Assembly (NCBI RefSeq): GCF_002115745.1
Contig: NZ_JFKB01000002.1
Location: 248,001-312,000, forward strand
DNA from: Thalassospira alkalitolerans
GTDB taxonomy: Bacteria > Pseudomonadota > Alphaproteobacteria > Rhodospirillales > Thalassospiraceae
Direction of reading: 5' to 3'
DNA length: 64,000 nucleotides
Below the pieces are notes generated by a model. That model did not search any database. It had not been told where the DNA came from and saw nothing but the letters and a program-made list of their open reading frames with translations. Positions 1 to 9,778 of this stretch are shown here, in pieces. The translations under genes were made by a program, and so were the position numbers. The stretch's first letter is position 1; every line of letters starts with the position of its first letter.

Positions 1-358
1 TGGGGTCGGCCTGTGGATCGATATTGACTGAATCAAGCAGCATATAGACGCGGTACGCGTAATCGATTTCATGTTCGTCGAGTGCGGACAGAACATAATC
101 TTCGACCGTGGCATAACCATCGAATTTTGGTTCCTGATTAAGATAGGCGACTTTGCAGCCCGGCTGAACAAAGCGTTCGCCGCCATCGGCCTCGATCTCG
201 CCAGCGATGATTTTAAGCAGGGTCGATTTCCCGCCGCCATTACGCCCGACAAGACACAGACGATCCCGTTCGCCGATGGCAAAGGAGACATCGGAAAACA
301 GATCGTTGCCGCCAAAAGTCAGGCGAATGTCATTAATATTAATCAGCGGTGGCGCCAT
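1..358 (-). CDS. ABC-F family ATPase, N-terminal part (runs off the window)
   Basis: Reading the minus strand from the ATG at 358 gives an N-terminus starting MAPPLININDIRLTFGG, followed by a clear Walker A motif GRNGGGKST at about residues 38-46 and then a stretch ending in NIDPQADP at the window edge. This is the opening of the first nucleotide-binding domain of an ABC-F protein (Uup/EttA group): soluble tandem ATPases without membrane domains that act on ribosomes or on branched DNA. About 119 residues are present, so the second ATPase domain and the linker that would separate Uup from EttA are outside the window. The family call is firm; the subgroup is not, although the N-terminus looks more like Uup. 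Confidence 0.85.
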   Translation of the reverse strand, partial: MAPPLININDIRLTFGGNDLFSDVSFAIGERDRLCLVGRNGGGKSTLLKIIAGEIEADGGERFVQPGCKVAYLNQEPKFDGYATVEDYVLSALDEHEIDYAYRVYMLLDSVNIDPQADP

Positions 359-476
359 GGGAAAACCGATAAGCTTGGGGTCAAAGAAACAGGCCCCTTG
401 AAAACCGCAAATTGCGACATCTTGCAAGGGAAATCATTGAAGGCCGGGCTGCTATGCGTGGAAAGCCGCGAATAAA

Positions 477-1247
477 TCAGCGAATGTTGCGTTCCTTGCG
501 GATTTGATCCCATGCGGCATTGATGCGCGCCATCTTGTCATTGGCCTGTTCGACAAATTCGGGCGGCATGCCCTTGGCGATCAGGGTGTCAGGATGGTTT
601 TCACGCGACAATTGGCGATGGGCGGATTTCAAATCGTCGTCACTGGCGTCGCGCGTCAGGCCAAGCTGTTCATAGGGATCAGCGCCGGGGCTGGTAAAGG
701 CATGATGCACGCGATCAAAATCAACATCGGCAAAGCCGAATATGGTCGCGACCTTGTGCAGGAATTTCTTTTCAGCCGGGTGCAATTGCCCATCGGCCAT
801 GGCGATTTGATACAGTGCTTCAAGGATGCCTTCGAGGATCGCGCGTTCGCCGCGAAACAAAAGAGCAATCTGTTGGGCATAGGGTTCAAACCCGTCAGAT
901 GATTTGCGCGCCATGTCAAACAGGCGGCCGACATTTTTTTCTTCGCCCGGCGGAATATGAAAGACGCGCTTGAAAGCGTCGATTTCATCGCGCGAGACAA
1001 CACCATCGACCTTGGCCATTTTGGCCGACAGCACGACAACGGCGGTGGCAAAGGCGATCTGGCGGGAGTCTTGCCCCCCTGCAAAGCTGCCCTGACCGGT
1101 TCCGCCGTAGGCACCGAACTGGGCGTTACGGGCGCCCTGTTTGATTTTGTCGACCACATGGCCAGCAGCGGTGCCAAGAATGGCGCCCAGCGGCCCGCCA
1201 AGGGCAAAGCCCGCCGTGCCGCCGATGATTTTACCCCAAATGCTCAT
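477..1247 (-). CDS. TerB-like / J-domain membrane-associated protein (DjlA type)
   Basis: 256 residues. A glycine-rich hydrophobic segment at residues 5-32 may insert in or bind the membrane. A TerB-like helical region (about 65-165) with acidic pairs (KVDGVVSRDE, MADGQLHPAE) follows, and then a C-terminal J domain (191-256) with the invariant HPD at 218-220. HPD stimulates the ATPase of a DnaK-type Hsp70, so this is a co-chaperone of the DjlA architecture (membrane segment, TerB, J domain). The reading frame extends 51 codons upstream, but the extension shows no conserved features; I chose the ATG at 1247, where the glycine-rich domain begins. The upstream ABC-F gene on the same strand is 118 bases further downstream and may not be cotranscribed. 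Confidence 0.85.
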   Translation of the reverse strand: MSIWGKIIGGTAGFALGGPLGAILGTAAGHVVDKIKQGARNAQFGAYGGTGQGSFAGGQDSRQIAFATAVVVLSAKMAKVDGVVSRDEIDAFKRVFHIPPGEEKNVGRLFDMARKSSDGFEPYAQQIALLFRGERAILEGILEALYQIAMADGQLHPAEKKFLHKVATIFGFADVDFDRVHHAFTSPGADPYEQLGLTRDASDDDLKSAHRQLSRENHPDTLIAKGMPPEFVEQANDKMARINAAWDQIRKERNIR

Positions 1248-1503
1248 ATTTCTGATCGGGCTCTTTGGTTGGGAAATTGACGAAAACCTGTGTGCCTGTT
1301 GATCCCGGTTGCCCCGGATCGGTCCCTGCAGACCGAAAGACGCACGAGTGCGGTGCATTAAATAGAGTGGAATGGCCAAGGATACTAGGCCCCGGCGCAA
1401 TGAAACAGGATTTTTGCAATATTTAGCTGGAATATTACATAGTTCGTTACGATTTTAATCTTAAGGTTGGGTAAGCCGTGAAAAATATCGTATGGGGGGA
1501 ATT

Positions 1504-3498
1504 ATGCATTTCTTGTCGCGGATAAGGCTGGTTTACCAGATTTCACTGGTTGGGCTGGTTGCGTTGTTGCTTTTTATCTTGGTTGCGGTCGTCTTGTTTA
1601 TCAGCGATCAAAAACGCAAAACTGCCGAATATGATGCGGCGGATGCCATTGCCGGGCAGCTTCTTGTTGATCGGGTATCGCGCGAATTTTTAAATGCCAG
1701 ACGGTTTGAGAAGGATTTCTTGCTGCGTCTTGATGAGAATTTCCTTGTGGGGCATGGCGAAGCGGTTACCGCAATCCATAGCGGCCTTGAAACCCTTGCC
1801 AATGATCCGCTGATGGGGGAACTGCGTGGAAACATTGATCAGGTTATCGAGGCGGTTAACGGTTACGCGCTTGAATTTGACAATGTTGTCGCCCATCAGC
1901 GCGAAATTGGTCTGGACGGGCAAAGCGGTTTGTTGGGGCGGCTGAAAACAGCCGCGACCAATATCGAAACCGCTTTGGGTGAGGTCGCGAAGTTCGAGGC
2001 GATGCTGGGGCTTAGCCAGACCAAGGACATGTCGATGGTCATGTTGGTGATGCGCGGCCTTGAAAAGGATTTTCTGGCCTATCCCGATCCTGAACTTGTC
2101 ACCCAGATGGAAGACCGACTGGCCGAGTTTTTAAAAGCACTTGAGGCTGCGAACAGCATCAAGGACGATAAAAAGGCATCGATGTCGGATCTTATGAAAT
2201 CCTATGTCGATGATTTCAAAACGCTGTCGGCAACCATGCTGCAACGGGAAGAAACGCTGGACAGGCTTGGCACCCAATACGGTCTGGCCGAACCGGTTCT
2301 GGAACAGTTGGCTGCCGATATCGGTGATAATGTCGCACGCATTCAAAAACAGGCAGAACAGATCGCGCAATCGGCGTTGATAACAACAATTGCGATCTTT
2401 GTGGTTGGGGCGGTGTTGCTGGTTGTTTTCTCGGTCATTTTGTCGCGGGCAATTGTGCATGCGATTGGCGGGTTGACGACGAAAATGACGCGCCTTGCCG
2501 GCAACGATTTCGATGTTGATCTGGGCGAGGTTGACCGCCGGGATGAAATTGGTGAAATGGCCCGGGCGGTTCTGGTTTTTCGCGAAAACGGTGTTGAACG
2601 CCAGAAATTGGAAGCCGATCAGCACGCCGCCGAGGAAGCCCAGCATAAACGTTTTGAAACGCAGGAAACCTATATCCGCGAATTTGATACCGAAGCCGTG
2701 GCGATGATGACAGCGGTTGGTGCGGCGGTTGAACAGCTTCATTCGGTTTCCGAGGTGTTGCGCAACAGTGCCAATACCGCGACCGAGCAATCAAGTGCGG
2801 TATCGGCCGGGACCGAGGAGGCATCGTCGAATGTGCAGTTGGTTGCTACCGCGGCAACGGAACTGTCGGCATCGATCCATGAAATTGCCAATCAGGTTAC
2901 CGAAACATCAAACATGGCGCATTCGGCCAGCACGCGGGCGCAAAGTACCAACGACGAAATCCAAGGGTTGAACGATGCGGCCCTTCGCATTGGCGAGGTT
3001 GTTGGCCTGATCAATGATATTGCCGGTCAGACCAATCTTTTGGCGCTGAACGCGACGATAGAGGCCGCGCGCGCCGGGGATGCGGGCAAAGGGTTTGCCG
3101 TGGTGGCAAATGAGGTCAAAAACCTTGCCAGTCAAACCGCCAAGGCGACCGAGGATATTTCAGCCCAGATCAATGGCATTCAGCAGGCAACAAAATCGGC
3201 AGTTGATGCGATTGATGAAATCGTTCGGATGATTTCCGATATCAGTGAACGGGCATCGGCGGTGGCCGCCGCAGTTGAAGAGCAAACCGTTGCGACGGCG
3301 GAAATTTCGCAGAATGTTGAACAGGCCGCCGCCGCCACCGGCGAGATTTCAGCCGCCATGCAGGGTGTTTCAGCCGCGGTATCAGAAACCAATGCCGCAG
3401 CAACAGATGTTCGAGGCTCGGCGGAAAATCTGGGGGATCAGAGCAGCGGTCTGCGAAGCCAGATTGATACTTTCCTGGAACGGATGCGGTCGCTTTAA
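1504..3498 (+). CDS. Methyl-accepting chemotaxis protein with HBM-type sensor (copy 1)
   Basis: 664 residues. One membrane helix near residues 13-33, then a long helical periplasmic region carrying the EKDFL signatures of the helical bimodular (HBM) sensor ([22 protein letters not shown]). A second membrane helix near 290-313 is followed by a HAMP domain ([15 protein letters not shown]) and an MCP signalling domain with the hairpin-tip motif [20 protein letters not shown]. No C-terminal NWETF-like pentapeptide is visible, so CheR tethering is not predicted. HBM sensors in Pseudomonas McpS bind TCA intermediates and acetate; that is family knowledge, and the ligand here is unknown. The ATG at 1504 is preferred over 1492 because GGGGGA sits just before it. 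It is followed by a terminator and by a close paralogue. Confidence 0.93.
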   Translation: MHFLSRIRLVYQISLVGLVALLLFILVAVVLFISDQKRKTAEYDAADAIAGQLLVDRVSREFLNARRFEKDFLLRLDENFLVGHGEAVTAIHSGLETLANDPLMGELRGNIDQVIEAVNGYALEFDNVVAHQREIGLDGQSGLLGRLKTAATNIETALGEVAKFEAMLGLSQTKDMSMVMLVMRGLEKDFLAYPDPELVTQMEDRLAEFLKALEAANSIKDDKKASMSDLMKSYVDDFKTLSATMLQREETLDRLGTQYGLAEPVLEQLAADIGDNVARIQKQAEQIAQSALITTIAIFVVGAVLLVVFSVILSRAIVHAIGGLTTKMTRLAGNDFDVDLGEVDRRDEIGEMARAVLVFRENGVERQKLEADQHAAEEAQHKRFETQETYIREFDTEAVAMMTAVGAAVEQLHSVSEVLRNSANTATEQSSAVSAGTEEASSNVQLVATAATELSASIHEIANQVTETSNMAHSASTRAQSTNDEIQGLNDAALRIGEVVGLINDIAGQTNLLALNATIEAARAGDAGKGFAVVANEVKNLASQTAKATEDISAQINGIQQATKSAVDAIDEIVRMISDISERASAVAAAVEEQTVATAEISQNVEQAAAATGEISAAMQGVSAAVSETNAAATDVRGSAENLGDQSSGLRSQIDTFLERMRSL

Positions 3499-3537
3499 CC
3501 CGGCGGGTTCCGCTGTTTTAAGTTCCGTTGTTTTAAA

Positions 3538-3570
3538 GGCAGGCCGGTGACGCGGTCTGTCTTTTGTTTT
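3538..3570 (+). terminator. Rho-independent terminator after first MCP gene
   Basis: A nine-pair stem with three G-T pairs (GGCAGGCCG / CGGTCTGTC) and a five-base loop is followed by TTTTGTTTT. It separates the two chemoreceptor genes, which are therefore probably transcribed independently. Confidence 0.7.
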
Positions 3571-3767
3571 GTCCGCTTTCATGCCTGTAAAAATCACCAA
3601 ATAATAATATACCCCCTGTAATCAAGGCAAAGAACCCCCAACTAGGAGTTGTTGGTCTGGGGCGGTCATGGCGTCGATTTTAATGCGCAAGCCCCGGCAT
3701 TCGCACTCATTTCAAGCCTGCCAGGATGGTTTGCGCCTTATTGGCTGCTTTCGTCGGGGGACGTGAA

Positions 3768-5732
3768 TTGAATTTTCTATCGCGTATGAAGCTTATCTAT
3801 CAGATTTCGCTGATCGGGGTGGTGGCATTGTCGATCTTTGCCATTGTTGCGGTCGTTTTGTTTATCGAAGATCAGCAGCGTCAGGTGGCTGAAACGGTGG
3901 CGGAAGAGGCCTTTGATGACCGGTTGATCGTTGACGAGATCGCCCGGCAGTTTCTGAATGCCCGACGGCGTGAGAAAGACTTCTTGTTGCGGCTGGATGA
4001 TAAGTATATCGCGATCCATGCGCAAACGGTTGAAACCGTGCGGGGTGGCCTTGAAATGCTGGCCGATGATCCGTCACTTGGCCAATTTGATCGTGAAATT
4101 GCATTCATTGCATCGGCCTTTGACCGTTATGCATCCGAATTTGACTCCATTGTCGGTTTACAACACGAAATTGGGTTGAACGAGAAAAGCGGGCTGCTTG
4201 GAAGCCTGCGTGGGTCGGTTCATGATGCCGAAGAGGAACTTGATAAATACAAGGCTGACAATCTGACGGTGATCATGTTGATGATGCGCCGCCATGAAAA
4301 AGACTTTCTGGCGCGTCTCGATCAGAAATATGTCGATCGCATTGATGTCCGGATGGGTGAATTTGGCCCGGCATTGGCTGCAACGGACATTATTCCGTCT
4401 GATGAAAAGCAGAAGATCATCGATTTGATGAAATCTTATGTCGCGGATTTCAAGGCGCTGGCCAAAGGCATTTTGCAGCGTGAAGAAGAGCTTGGCAAAC
4501 TGAGCGGTTATTACGCCGAGGCCGAACCGGCGCTCGAAAAGTTAAGCGCAGATATCGCGGCAATCGCAAGCGCGATGAGGCTGCGGGCCGAAATGATTGC
4601 AAGCCGCAGCCTGACCGCGACGGTGATTATGTTTGTTGTGGGGGCGCTTGCACTTTTGATCCTGTCGGCGCTGCTTTCAACGGCAATCGTTCGGGCGATT
4701 AGCGGATTGACCCGTAAAATGACCCGGCTGGCGGATGGCGATTTTGATGTCGAGATCAATGAAGTCAGCCGTGCGGACGAAATTGGGGAAATGGGGCGGG
4801 CTGTTTTGGTTTTTCGTGAAAACGGGATCGAGCGCGCCAAACTTGAAGTCGCCCAGCATGCCGAAGAGGAAAAGCGCCGCAAGCGCATGGAAACTCAGGA
4901 ACAATATATCCGTGAATTCGATCAGGCGGTGGTCGCTGTCATGTCCGAAGTCGGGGGGGCGGTAAAACAGCTTCATCAGGCGTCAGATGTTCTTCGGCGC
5001 AGTGCTGATACGGCCGCCAGTCAGTCAATGGCTGTGTCGTCGGGGACCGAGGAAGCGTCTTCGAATGTGCAACTGGTTGCAACGGCAGCGACTGAGCTGG
5101 CCGCGTCGATCAGCGAGATTTCCGGTCAGGTCAGTGAAACCTCGACGATGGCACAATCGGCAACCGAGCGCGCCCGCAGGACCAATGAAAACATTCAGGG
5201 GCTGAATGATGCGGCGCTTAAGATTGGCGAGGTTATCGGGTTGATTAGTGATATCGCCGGGCAAACCAACTTGTTGGCGCTGAACGCAACCATCGAAGCC
5301 GCGCGTGCCGGTGATGCCGGCAAGGGTTTTGCTGTGGTTGCAAGCGAGGTTAAGAATCTTGCCAATCAGACCGCCAAGGCAACCGATGAAATCACCGCCC
5401 AAATTACAGGTATTCAGCAGGCAACAGAGTTGGCCGTGGGGGCGATTGATGAAATCGTTCGGATGATTTCAGATATCAGTGAACGGGCCGGGGCCGTTGC
5501 CGCCGCAGTCGATGAGCAAACCGTTGCCACCAGCGAGATTTCGCAAAATGTCGAGCAGGCGGCGGCCGGGACCGATGAAATATCGGTCGCGATGCAGGGC
5601 GTATCGGCGGCGGTGTCTGAAACCAATGCTGCCGCCAATGATGTGCACGGTTCAGCGGATAACCTTGGTACCCAGAATGAACATCTGCGCGGCCAGATTG
5701 ACGGCTTTTTGAAACGCATGCGATCACTTTGA
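3768..5732 (+). CDS. Methyl-accepting chemotaxis protein with HBM-type sensor (copy 2)
   Basis: 654 residues with the same layout as the preceding gene: N-terminal membrane helix, HBM sensor with two EKDFL signatures ([22 protein letters not shown]), second membrane helix, HAMP, MCP signalling domain and an ending FLKRMRSL close to copy 1 (FLERMRSL). The cytoplasmic half is nearly identical to copy 1, while the sensor half has diverged, as expected after duplication and ligand specialisation. I place the start at the TTG at 3768: it follows GGGGGA by six bases and gives an N-terminus ([13 protein letters not shown]) that aligns with the ATG start of copy 1 ([13 protein letters not shown]). 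The in-frame ATG at 3726 would add 14 residues with no counterpart. Confidence 0.92.
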   Translation: MNFLSRMKLIYQISLIGVVALSIFAIVAVVLFIEDQQRQVAETVAEEAFDDRLIVDEIARQFLNARRREKDFLLRLDDKYIAIHAQTVETVRGGLEMLADDPSLGQFDREIAFIASAFDRYASEFDSIVGLQHEIGLNEKSGLLGSLRGSVHDAEEELDKYKADNLTVIMLMMRRHEKDFLARLDQKYVDRIDVRMGEFGPALAATDIIPSDEKQKIIDLMKSYVADFKALAKGILQREEELGKLSGYYAEAEPALEKLSADIAAIASAMRLRAEMIASRSLTATVIMFVVGALALLILSALLSTAIVRAISGLTRKMTRLADGDFDVEINEVSRADEIGEMGRAVLVFRENGIERAKLEVAQHAEEEKRRKRMETQEQYIREFDQAVVAVMSEVGGAVKQLHQASDVLRRSADTAASQSMAVSSGTEEASSNVQLVATAATELAASISEISGQVSETSTMAQSATERARRTNENIQGLNDAALKIGEVIGLISDIAGQTNLLALNATIEAARAGDAGKGFAVVASEVKNLANQTAKATDEITAQITGIQQATELAVGAIDEIVRMISDISERAGAVAAAVDEQTVATSEISQNVEQAAAGTDEISVAMQGVSAAVSETNAAANDVHGSADNLGTQNEHLRGQIDGFLKRMRSL

Positions 5733-5755
5733 TAACAAATTGTCGGTAATGATGT

Positions 5756-5786
5756 GCAGTCCGGGCCTGGTCCGGGCTGCTTTTTT
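5756..5786 (+). terminator. Rho-independent terminator after second MCP gene
   Basis: A nine-pair stem (GCAGTCCGG / CCGGGCTGC) with a seven-base loop is followed by six T residues, 24 bases after the stop codon. Confidence 0.85.
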
Positions 5787-5843
5787 GCGATAAATTCATG
5801 GTAAAGTGTATAAGTGATCCGATAAACAGGACCGCAAACAGGG

Positions 5844-5873
5844 ATCCAATGGACGCATATTTATCCATTGGAT
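5844..5873. promoter_or_regulatory. Twin-palindrome operator upstream of the MarR-like gene
   Basis: ATCCAATGGA at 5844-5853 and TCCATTGGAT at 5864-5873 are perfect inverted repeats separated by ten bases. Each arm also contains its own nine-base palindrome (TCCA-A-TGGA and TCCA-T-TGGA), so two dimer sites lie on the same face of the helix with centres about 20 bases apart. The element ends 27 bases before the regulator's start codon, a typical place for autorepression. That the neighbouring regulator binds it is inference. Confidence 0.6.
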
Positions 5874-5900
5874 ATTGGCCAAGAAAGACTGGAGCACGGC

Positions 5901-6410
5901 ATGACCGACAAACCCCGCATTGTTTCTTCATCACATCTTGTTTCGGATCGGGCTGTGGAATTGTCCGAACTTGAATTTGCCCTGATCCTGTCGGGCAATG
6001 CGTTTAACCGCTGGGTCGTGCGGTGTATGCGTGCGGCGGGGATGCCGGACCTTTCGGTTCTGGATATTCTGGTTTTGCATAACGTCAATTCGCGCGAACG
6101 CGAAAAAAGTCTGTCGGAAGTTTGCTTTGTTTTAAATGTCGAAGACAGCCATCTGGTAAATTATGCGCTTAAGAAACTGCGCAAGCTGGGGCTGGTGGAC
6201 GGGGCCAAACGGGGCAAGGAAGTGCTTTATAGCACCTCTGTTGAAGGCCGCGAGATGTGCCAGAAATACCGCGATGTGCGCGAGGCCTGCCTGATTGAAA
6301 CCTTTGAACGGCTTGGGGTTAGCCTGGACGAGGTCGGTGATGTTGCCAAGACGCTGCGGGCCCTCTCGGGTGTTTATGATCAGGCATCGCGCGCGGCGAG
6401 TTCGATGTAA
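5901..6410 (+). CDS. MarR-like winged-helix transcriptional regulator
   Basis: 169 residues. After a short leader, the protein has the helical dimerisation and winged-helix arrangement of MarR proteins: ELEFALILSGNAFNRWVVRCM (first helices), then LSVLDILVLHNVNSRE, LSEVCFVLNVEDSHLVNYALKKLRKLGLV (recognition helix) and the wing GAKRGKEVLYSTSVEGREM. It resembles the predicted MarR-type family described only as winged helix DNA-binding protein. The ATG at 5901 has GGAG seven bases upstream; the TTG at 5868 lies inside the operator-like palindromes and is rejected as a start. The gene stands 366 bases before the TRAP-hydantoinase operon and could regulate it, but I found no copy of its putative operator there. 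Confidence 0.82.
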   Translation: MTDKPRIVSSSHLVSDRAVELSELEFALILSGNAFNRWVVRCMRAAGMPDLSVLDILVLHNVNSREREKSLSEVCFVLNVEDSHLVNYALKKLRKLGLVDGAKRGKEVLYSTSVEGREMCQKYRDVREACLIETFERLGVSLDEVGDVAKTLRALSGVYDQASRAASSM

Positions 6411-6776
6411 AACGCAATTTGCGATCATAACAAATAGTCCGGGAATCCCGCCCGGGACGGGTATGATCACGCAGGAAACCGGACATGATCAAGGCAGCAG
6501 GATGGCGACATCTTTGCTGCCTTTGGCATTTCAAAGGGCATAGAGCCTGTATTCTGTATTTTGGTTTTATCGATATAGATCAGTTCGTTAATACCGGATT
6601 GGCATGTGAGACGCCCCAAAAATTGTCATCGTTTCCCGCCTTGTGCATGGCTGCTATGAAATAACATTGACAATTTATCAGTAAAATGTGACCGTTCTGT
6701 CGGGAGGCTACTTCGGAGTCACGGTGCATGTGCAAAATACGCATCGGCTCATCATCATATAAGGGAGATTTGACGG
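6411..6776. other. 366-base intergenic region before the TRAP operon
   Basis: No convincing gene. A TTGACA at 6667-6672 could be a -35 element, but I could not pair it with a good -10 at standard spacing. The leader of the TRAP operon ends with AGGGAG before the ATG at 6777. No terminator with a T tract was identified after the MarR-like gene. Confidence 0.5.
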
Positions 6777-7751
6777 ATGCTTAAAAAGGCTCTTTCGACC
6801 GTTGCTGTTGCAGCGATGACAATGTCGGCCGGTATTGCGATGGCGGCAGAAAAATGGGATATGGCGACCCCGTATCCGGATGCGACATTCCACACCCAGA
6901 ATATCATCGAATTTGCCAAGGACGTGAAAGAGGCGACCGGTGGCGAGCTTGAAATTACGGTTCATTCCGGTGGTTCGCTGTTTAAGCATGCCGATATCAA
7001 ACGTTCGGTTCAGCGCGGTCTGGTGCCGGCCGGTGAAACCCTGATTTCGCTGCTGGCCAACGAAGACCCGGTATATGGCGTTGACGCGATTCCGTTCCTT
7101 GCCACCAGCTATGACGAAGCCAAAAAACTTTGGGCCGCTTCGCGTTCTGCGGTTGAAGAAAAGCTTGCGGGCGATGGCTTGAAAGTCCTGTATGCGGTCG
7201 CATGGCCGGCACAGGGCCTTTATACCGCCAAGCCGGTTAATTCGGTCGAAGACCTTAACGGGCTTAGCTTCCGGGCTTATAATGCTGCGACGTCCAAACT
7301 GGCCGATTTGACCGGCATGGTTGCGACCCAGGTTGAAGTTCCGGAAATCCCGACAGCCTTTGCCACGGGTATTGTCGAAGCGATGATGACGTCTTCGTCG
7401 ACCGGTGCGAATTCCAAAGCGTGGGATTTCGTTCAGAATTTCTATGACGTTCAGGCATGGCTTCCGAAAAACATGGTGATCGTGAATGCCAAAGCATTCG
7501 ATAGCCTGTCACCGGACGTTCAGAAAGCCGTGATGGATGCCGCCGCCAAGGCGGAAACCCGCGGCTGGGACATGAGCATGGCCGAAACCGATGCGAAGAA
7601 GAAAATTCTGGTCGATAACGGTATGAATGTTGCGGCCCCAAGTGCCGAACTGAAATCCGGTCTTGCCAAAGTTGGCGAACAGATGGTTGCCGATTGGCTG
7701 AGCGAAGCCGGTGACGAAGGCCAAGCCATCATCGACGCGTTCAAGAAATAA
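6777..7751 (+). CDS. TRAP transporter solute-binding protein (DctP family)
   Basis: 324 residues with a Sec signal peptide (cleavage after AMA at residue 23), so a periplasmic binding protein. The DctP fold is shown by the N-terminal WDMATPYPDATFHTQNI strand and by FRAYNAATSKLADLTG, which holds the conserved Arg (R166) that pairs with a substrate carboxylate in this family; EVPEIPTAFATGIVEAMMTSS is the usual second-lobe motif. It captures an organic acid and hands it to the DctQ/DctM pair encoded next. The hydantoinase-type enzyme in the same operon suggests a carboxylated lactam such as 5-oxoproline or a hydantoin derivative, which is inference. The ATG follows AGGGAG. A long hairpin separates this gene from the permease genes. 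Confidence 0.92.
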   Translation: MLKKALSTVAVAAMTMSAGIAMAAEKWDMATPYPDATFHTQNIIEFAKDVKEATGGELEITVHSGGSLFKHADIKRSVQRGLVPAGETLISLLANEDPVYGVDAIPFLATSYDEAKKLWAASRSAVEEKLAGDGLKVLYAVAWPAQGLYTAKPVNSVEDLNGLSFRAYNAATSKLADLTGMVATQVEVPEIPTAFATGIVEAMMTSSSTGANSKAWDFVQNFYDVQAWLPKNMVIVNAKAFDSLSPDVQKAVMDAAAKAETRGWDMSMAETDAKKKILVDNGMNVAAPSAELKSGLAKVGEQMVADWLSEAGDEGQAIIDAFKK

Positions 7752-7763
7752 GACCATTTTTTA

Positions 7764-7791
7764 CCGACCCGGGCATGTTTGTCCGGGTCGG
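7764..7791 (+). repeat. Intercistronic stem-loop between TRAP binding protein and permease
   Basis: CCGACCCGG and CCGGGTCGG form a perfect nine-pair stem extended inward by GCA/TGT. No T tract follows, so it is unlikely to be a full terminator. Such hairpins commonly stabilise the upstream mRNA segment, letting the binding protein be made in excess of the permease. Confidence 0.7.
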
Positions 7792-7885
7792 GACGCCCCG
7801 CCAAAATTCATGATATGACTGTCCGAAGGGTCCTGACCCTAGCAAGCCACCACTGGGAAATCCCGCGGGCGGAAAGGGGACTGCT

Positions 7886-8398
7886 GTGCGCAGATCGTTA
7901 GATTATTTATTTAAATTAAGTGCGGCTTTGGCAGCCATTTTTCTGGTCACCATCGCATTGTTGATTCTGGCGCAATCGCTGGGCCGGGTTATGGGAATTG
8001 CCGTGCATGATGCCAACGAAATGGCGGGATTTTGCCTTGCGGCGGGGACGTTTTTGGCCCTTGGTCCGACCCTTCGGGCGGGTACGCATATCCGGGTTTT
8101 GATTGTGCTGAGCCACCTTAAAAGCGGGCCGCGCCGGATCATGGAAGGCATTACCTTGGCCGCGGCAAGTTTTCTGGGCGGTTATTTCGCCTATTGGATG
8201 GCGGTTCTGGCCGAGGAAAGCTTTTCCTATGGTGATACGTCGCCCGGTGTTTTGGCCTTTCCACTGTGGATCCCGCAAAGTGCGATGGCCTTTGGCCTGA
8301 TTGTATTTTCCGTGGCCATGCTTGAAGCATTGTTTGATATTTTGCGCGGTCGTCAGCCCGGCTTTGCGTCACTTGAAGCCAGCGAATTGACGGAATAG
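7886..8398 (+). CDS. TRAP transporter small permease (DctQ family)
   Basis: 170 residues with four predicted membrane helices (about 12-32, 48-66, 86-108 and 125-148), the DctQ layout. Residues GRVMGIAVHDANEMAGFCLAAGTFLALGPTLRAGTHIRV match the conserved E-x-x-x-F-x-L-x(n)-R-x-x-H-I-R-V pattern of small TRAP subunits. It forms the membrane complex with the DctM subunit encoded nine bases downstream and takes substrate from the DctP protein upstream. Start is GTG at 7886, five bases after AAAGGGGA. Confidence 0.9.
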   Translation: MRRSLDYLFKLSAALAAIFLVTIALLILAQSLGRVMGIAVHDANEMAGFCLAAGTFLALGPTLRAGTHIRVLIVLSHLKSGPRRIMEGITLAAASFLGGYFAYWMAVLAEESFSYGDTSPGVLAFPLWIPQSAMAFGLIVFSVAMLEALFDILRGRQPGFASLEASELTE

Positions 8399-8407
8399 GG
8401 GACGGTC

Positions 8408-9712
8408 ATGGATGTACTTGAAATCGGCCTGATCCTGATGGGGCTTTTGTTCCTGTTCCTTGGGGCGGGTCTTTGGGTGGCGCTGTCGCTTTTTGCTGTC
8501 GGGGTTATCGGACTTGAATTCTTTACCAGCGCGCAGACCGGCCCGATCATAGCCACGACCGCATGGGCGGGCTTGGCAAGTTGGTCATTGGCGCCGCTGC
8601 CGTTGTTTATCTGGATGGGGGAAATCCTGTTTCGGTCGCGCCTGTCCGAGGACATGTTTACCGGGCTGGCACCGTGGCTAAACAAAATCCCCGGTCGGTT
8701 GTTGCATGTGAATATTCTGGGCTGCGGGATTTTTGCCGCCGTGTCCGGGTCATCGGCGGCGACGGCGGCGACCATTGGCCGGATGTCGATCCCGGAACTT
8801 CGCAAACAGGGCTATGCCGATAAACTTATCCTTGGCACGTTGGCAGGGTCGGGCACGTTGGGGCTTTTGATCCCGCCGTCGATTATTTTGATTGTTTACG
8901 GCGTGTCGGCCGAGCTTTCGATTGCGCGGTTGTTTATTGCCGGGATTTTGCCCGGTGCGATGCTGATTATCCTGTTCATGGGCTTTGTCATGATCTGGGC
9001 AACGGCCAATAAAGACAAGATGCCACCCGCCGGGCCGGATATGGCGTTTATGGAAAAAGTCCGGGCATCGGGGCGTTTGATCCCGGTGATTGCCCTGATT
9101 GCCGGTGTGATCGGGTCGATCTATGGCGGGATTGCCACCCCGACCGAGGCCGCGGCCTATGGCGTGGTTGGCGCGTTGATCCTGTCGGCGATCAGCGGGT
9201 CTTTGACCTGGACGAACTTTGTTGATGGCCTGATGGGGGCGACGCGCACATCGTGCATGATCGGCTTTATTCTGGCCGGGGCGGCGGTTTTGACCGTCAC
9301 CATGGGCTTTACCGGTATTCCGCGTGAATTGGCGGCATGGATTGCGGAAATGAACCTGTCGCCCTATGCGCTTTTGGCGGCATTGACGGTGTTCTTTATC
9401 GTGCTGGGCTGTTTCCTTGATGGGATTTCGGTGGTGGTTTTAACCACATCGGTGATCTTGCCAATGGTGCAGGCCGCCGGGATCGACCTTTTGTGGTTTG
9501 GCATCTATGTCGTGCTGGTGGTTGAAATGTCGCAGATCACCCCGCCGGTCGGGTTTAACCTTTTTGTTTTGCAGGGGCTGACGGGGAAAAACCTGTTTTC
9601 CATCGCGCGTGCGTCCCTGCCGTTCTTCTTCCTGCTGTTGCTGGCGGTGGCGATGATTACGGTGTTCCCGGAAATCGCCACATGGTTGCCGCAGAAAATG
9701 AGTGGCCGGTGA
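8408..9712 (+). CDS. TRAP transporter large permease (DctM family)
   Basis: 434 residues, almost entirely hydrophobic, with about 11-12 membrane helices and the DctM hallmarks: GSSAATAATIGRMSIPELRKQGY after the first helices, GTLGLLIPPSIILIVYGV and YGGIATPTEAAAYGVVGAL, and MSQITPPVGFNLFVLQGLTG near the end. It is the ion-coupled transport channel of the tripartite system (Na+ coupling is usual in the family). It lies nine bases after the DctQ gene with GGGGACG as ribosome-binding site. The hydantoinase-type gene follows 66 bases later and probably shares the transcript. Confidence 0.93.
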   Translation: MDVLEIGLILMGLLFLFLGAGLWVALSLFAVGVIGLEFFTSAQTGPIIATTAWAGLASWSLAPLPLFIWMGEILFRSRLSEDMFTGLAPWLNKIPGRLLHVNILGCGIFAAVSGSSAATAATIGRMSIPELRKQGYADKLILGTLAGSGTLGLLIPPSIILIVYGVSAELSIARLFIAGILPGAMLIILFMGFVMIWATANKDKMPPAGPDMAFMEKVRASGRLIPVIALIAGVIGSIYGGIATPTEAAAYGVVGALILSAISGSLTWTNFVDGLMGATRTSCMIGFILAGAAVLTVTMGFTGIPRELAAWIAEMNLSPYALLAALTVFFIVLGCFLDGISVVVLTTSVILPMVQAAGIDLLWFGIYVVLVVEMSQITPPVGFNLFVLQGLTGKNLFSIARASLPFFFLLLLAVAMITVFPEIATWLPQKMSGR

Positions 9713-9778
9713 CGGCTGCTGCTTAATCAATACGACGTCGCATATTTGTTTGAATGACGATGCTAAGGAGTAGGCATC

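Noticed and set aside
71-475. 134-codon plus-strand frame at the window start
   Set aside because: It is antisense to the ABC-F gene, whose Walker A motif is clear on the minus strand.
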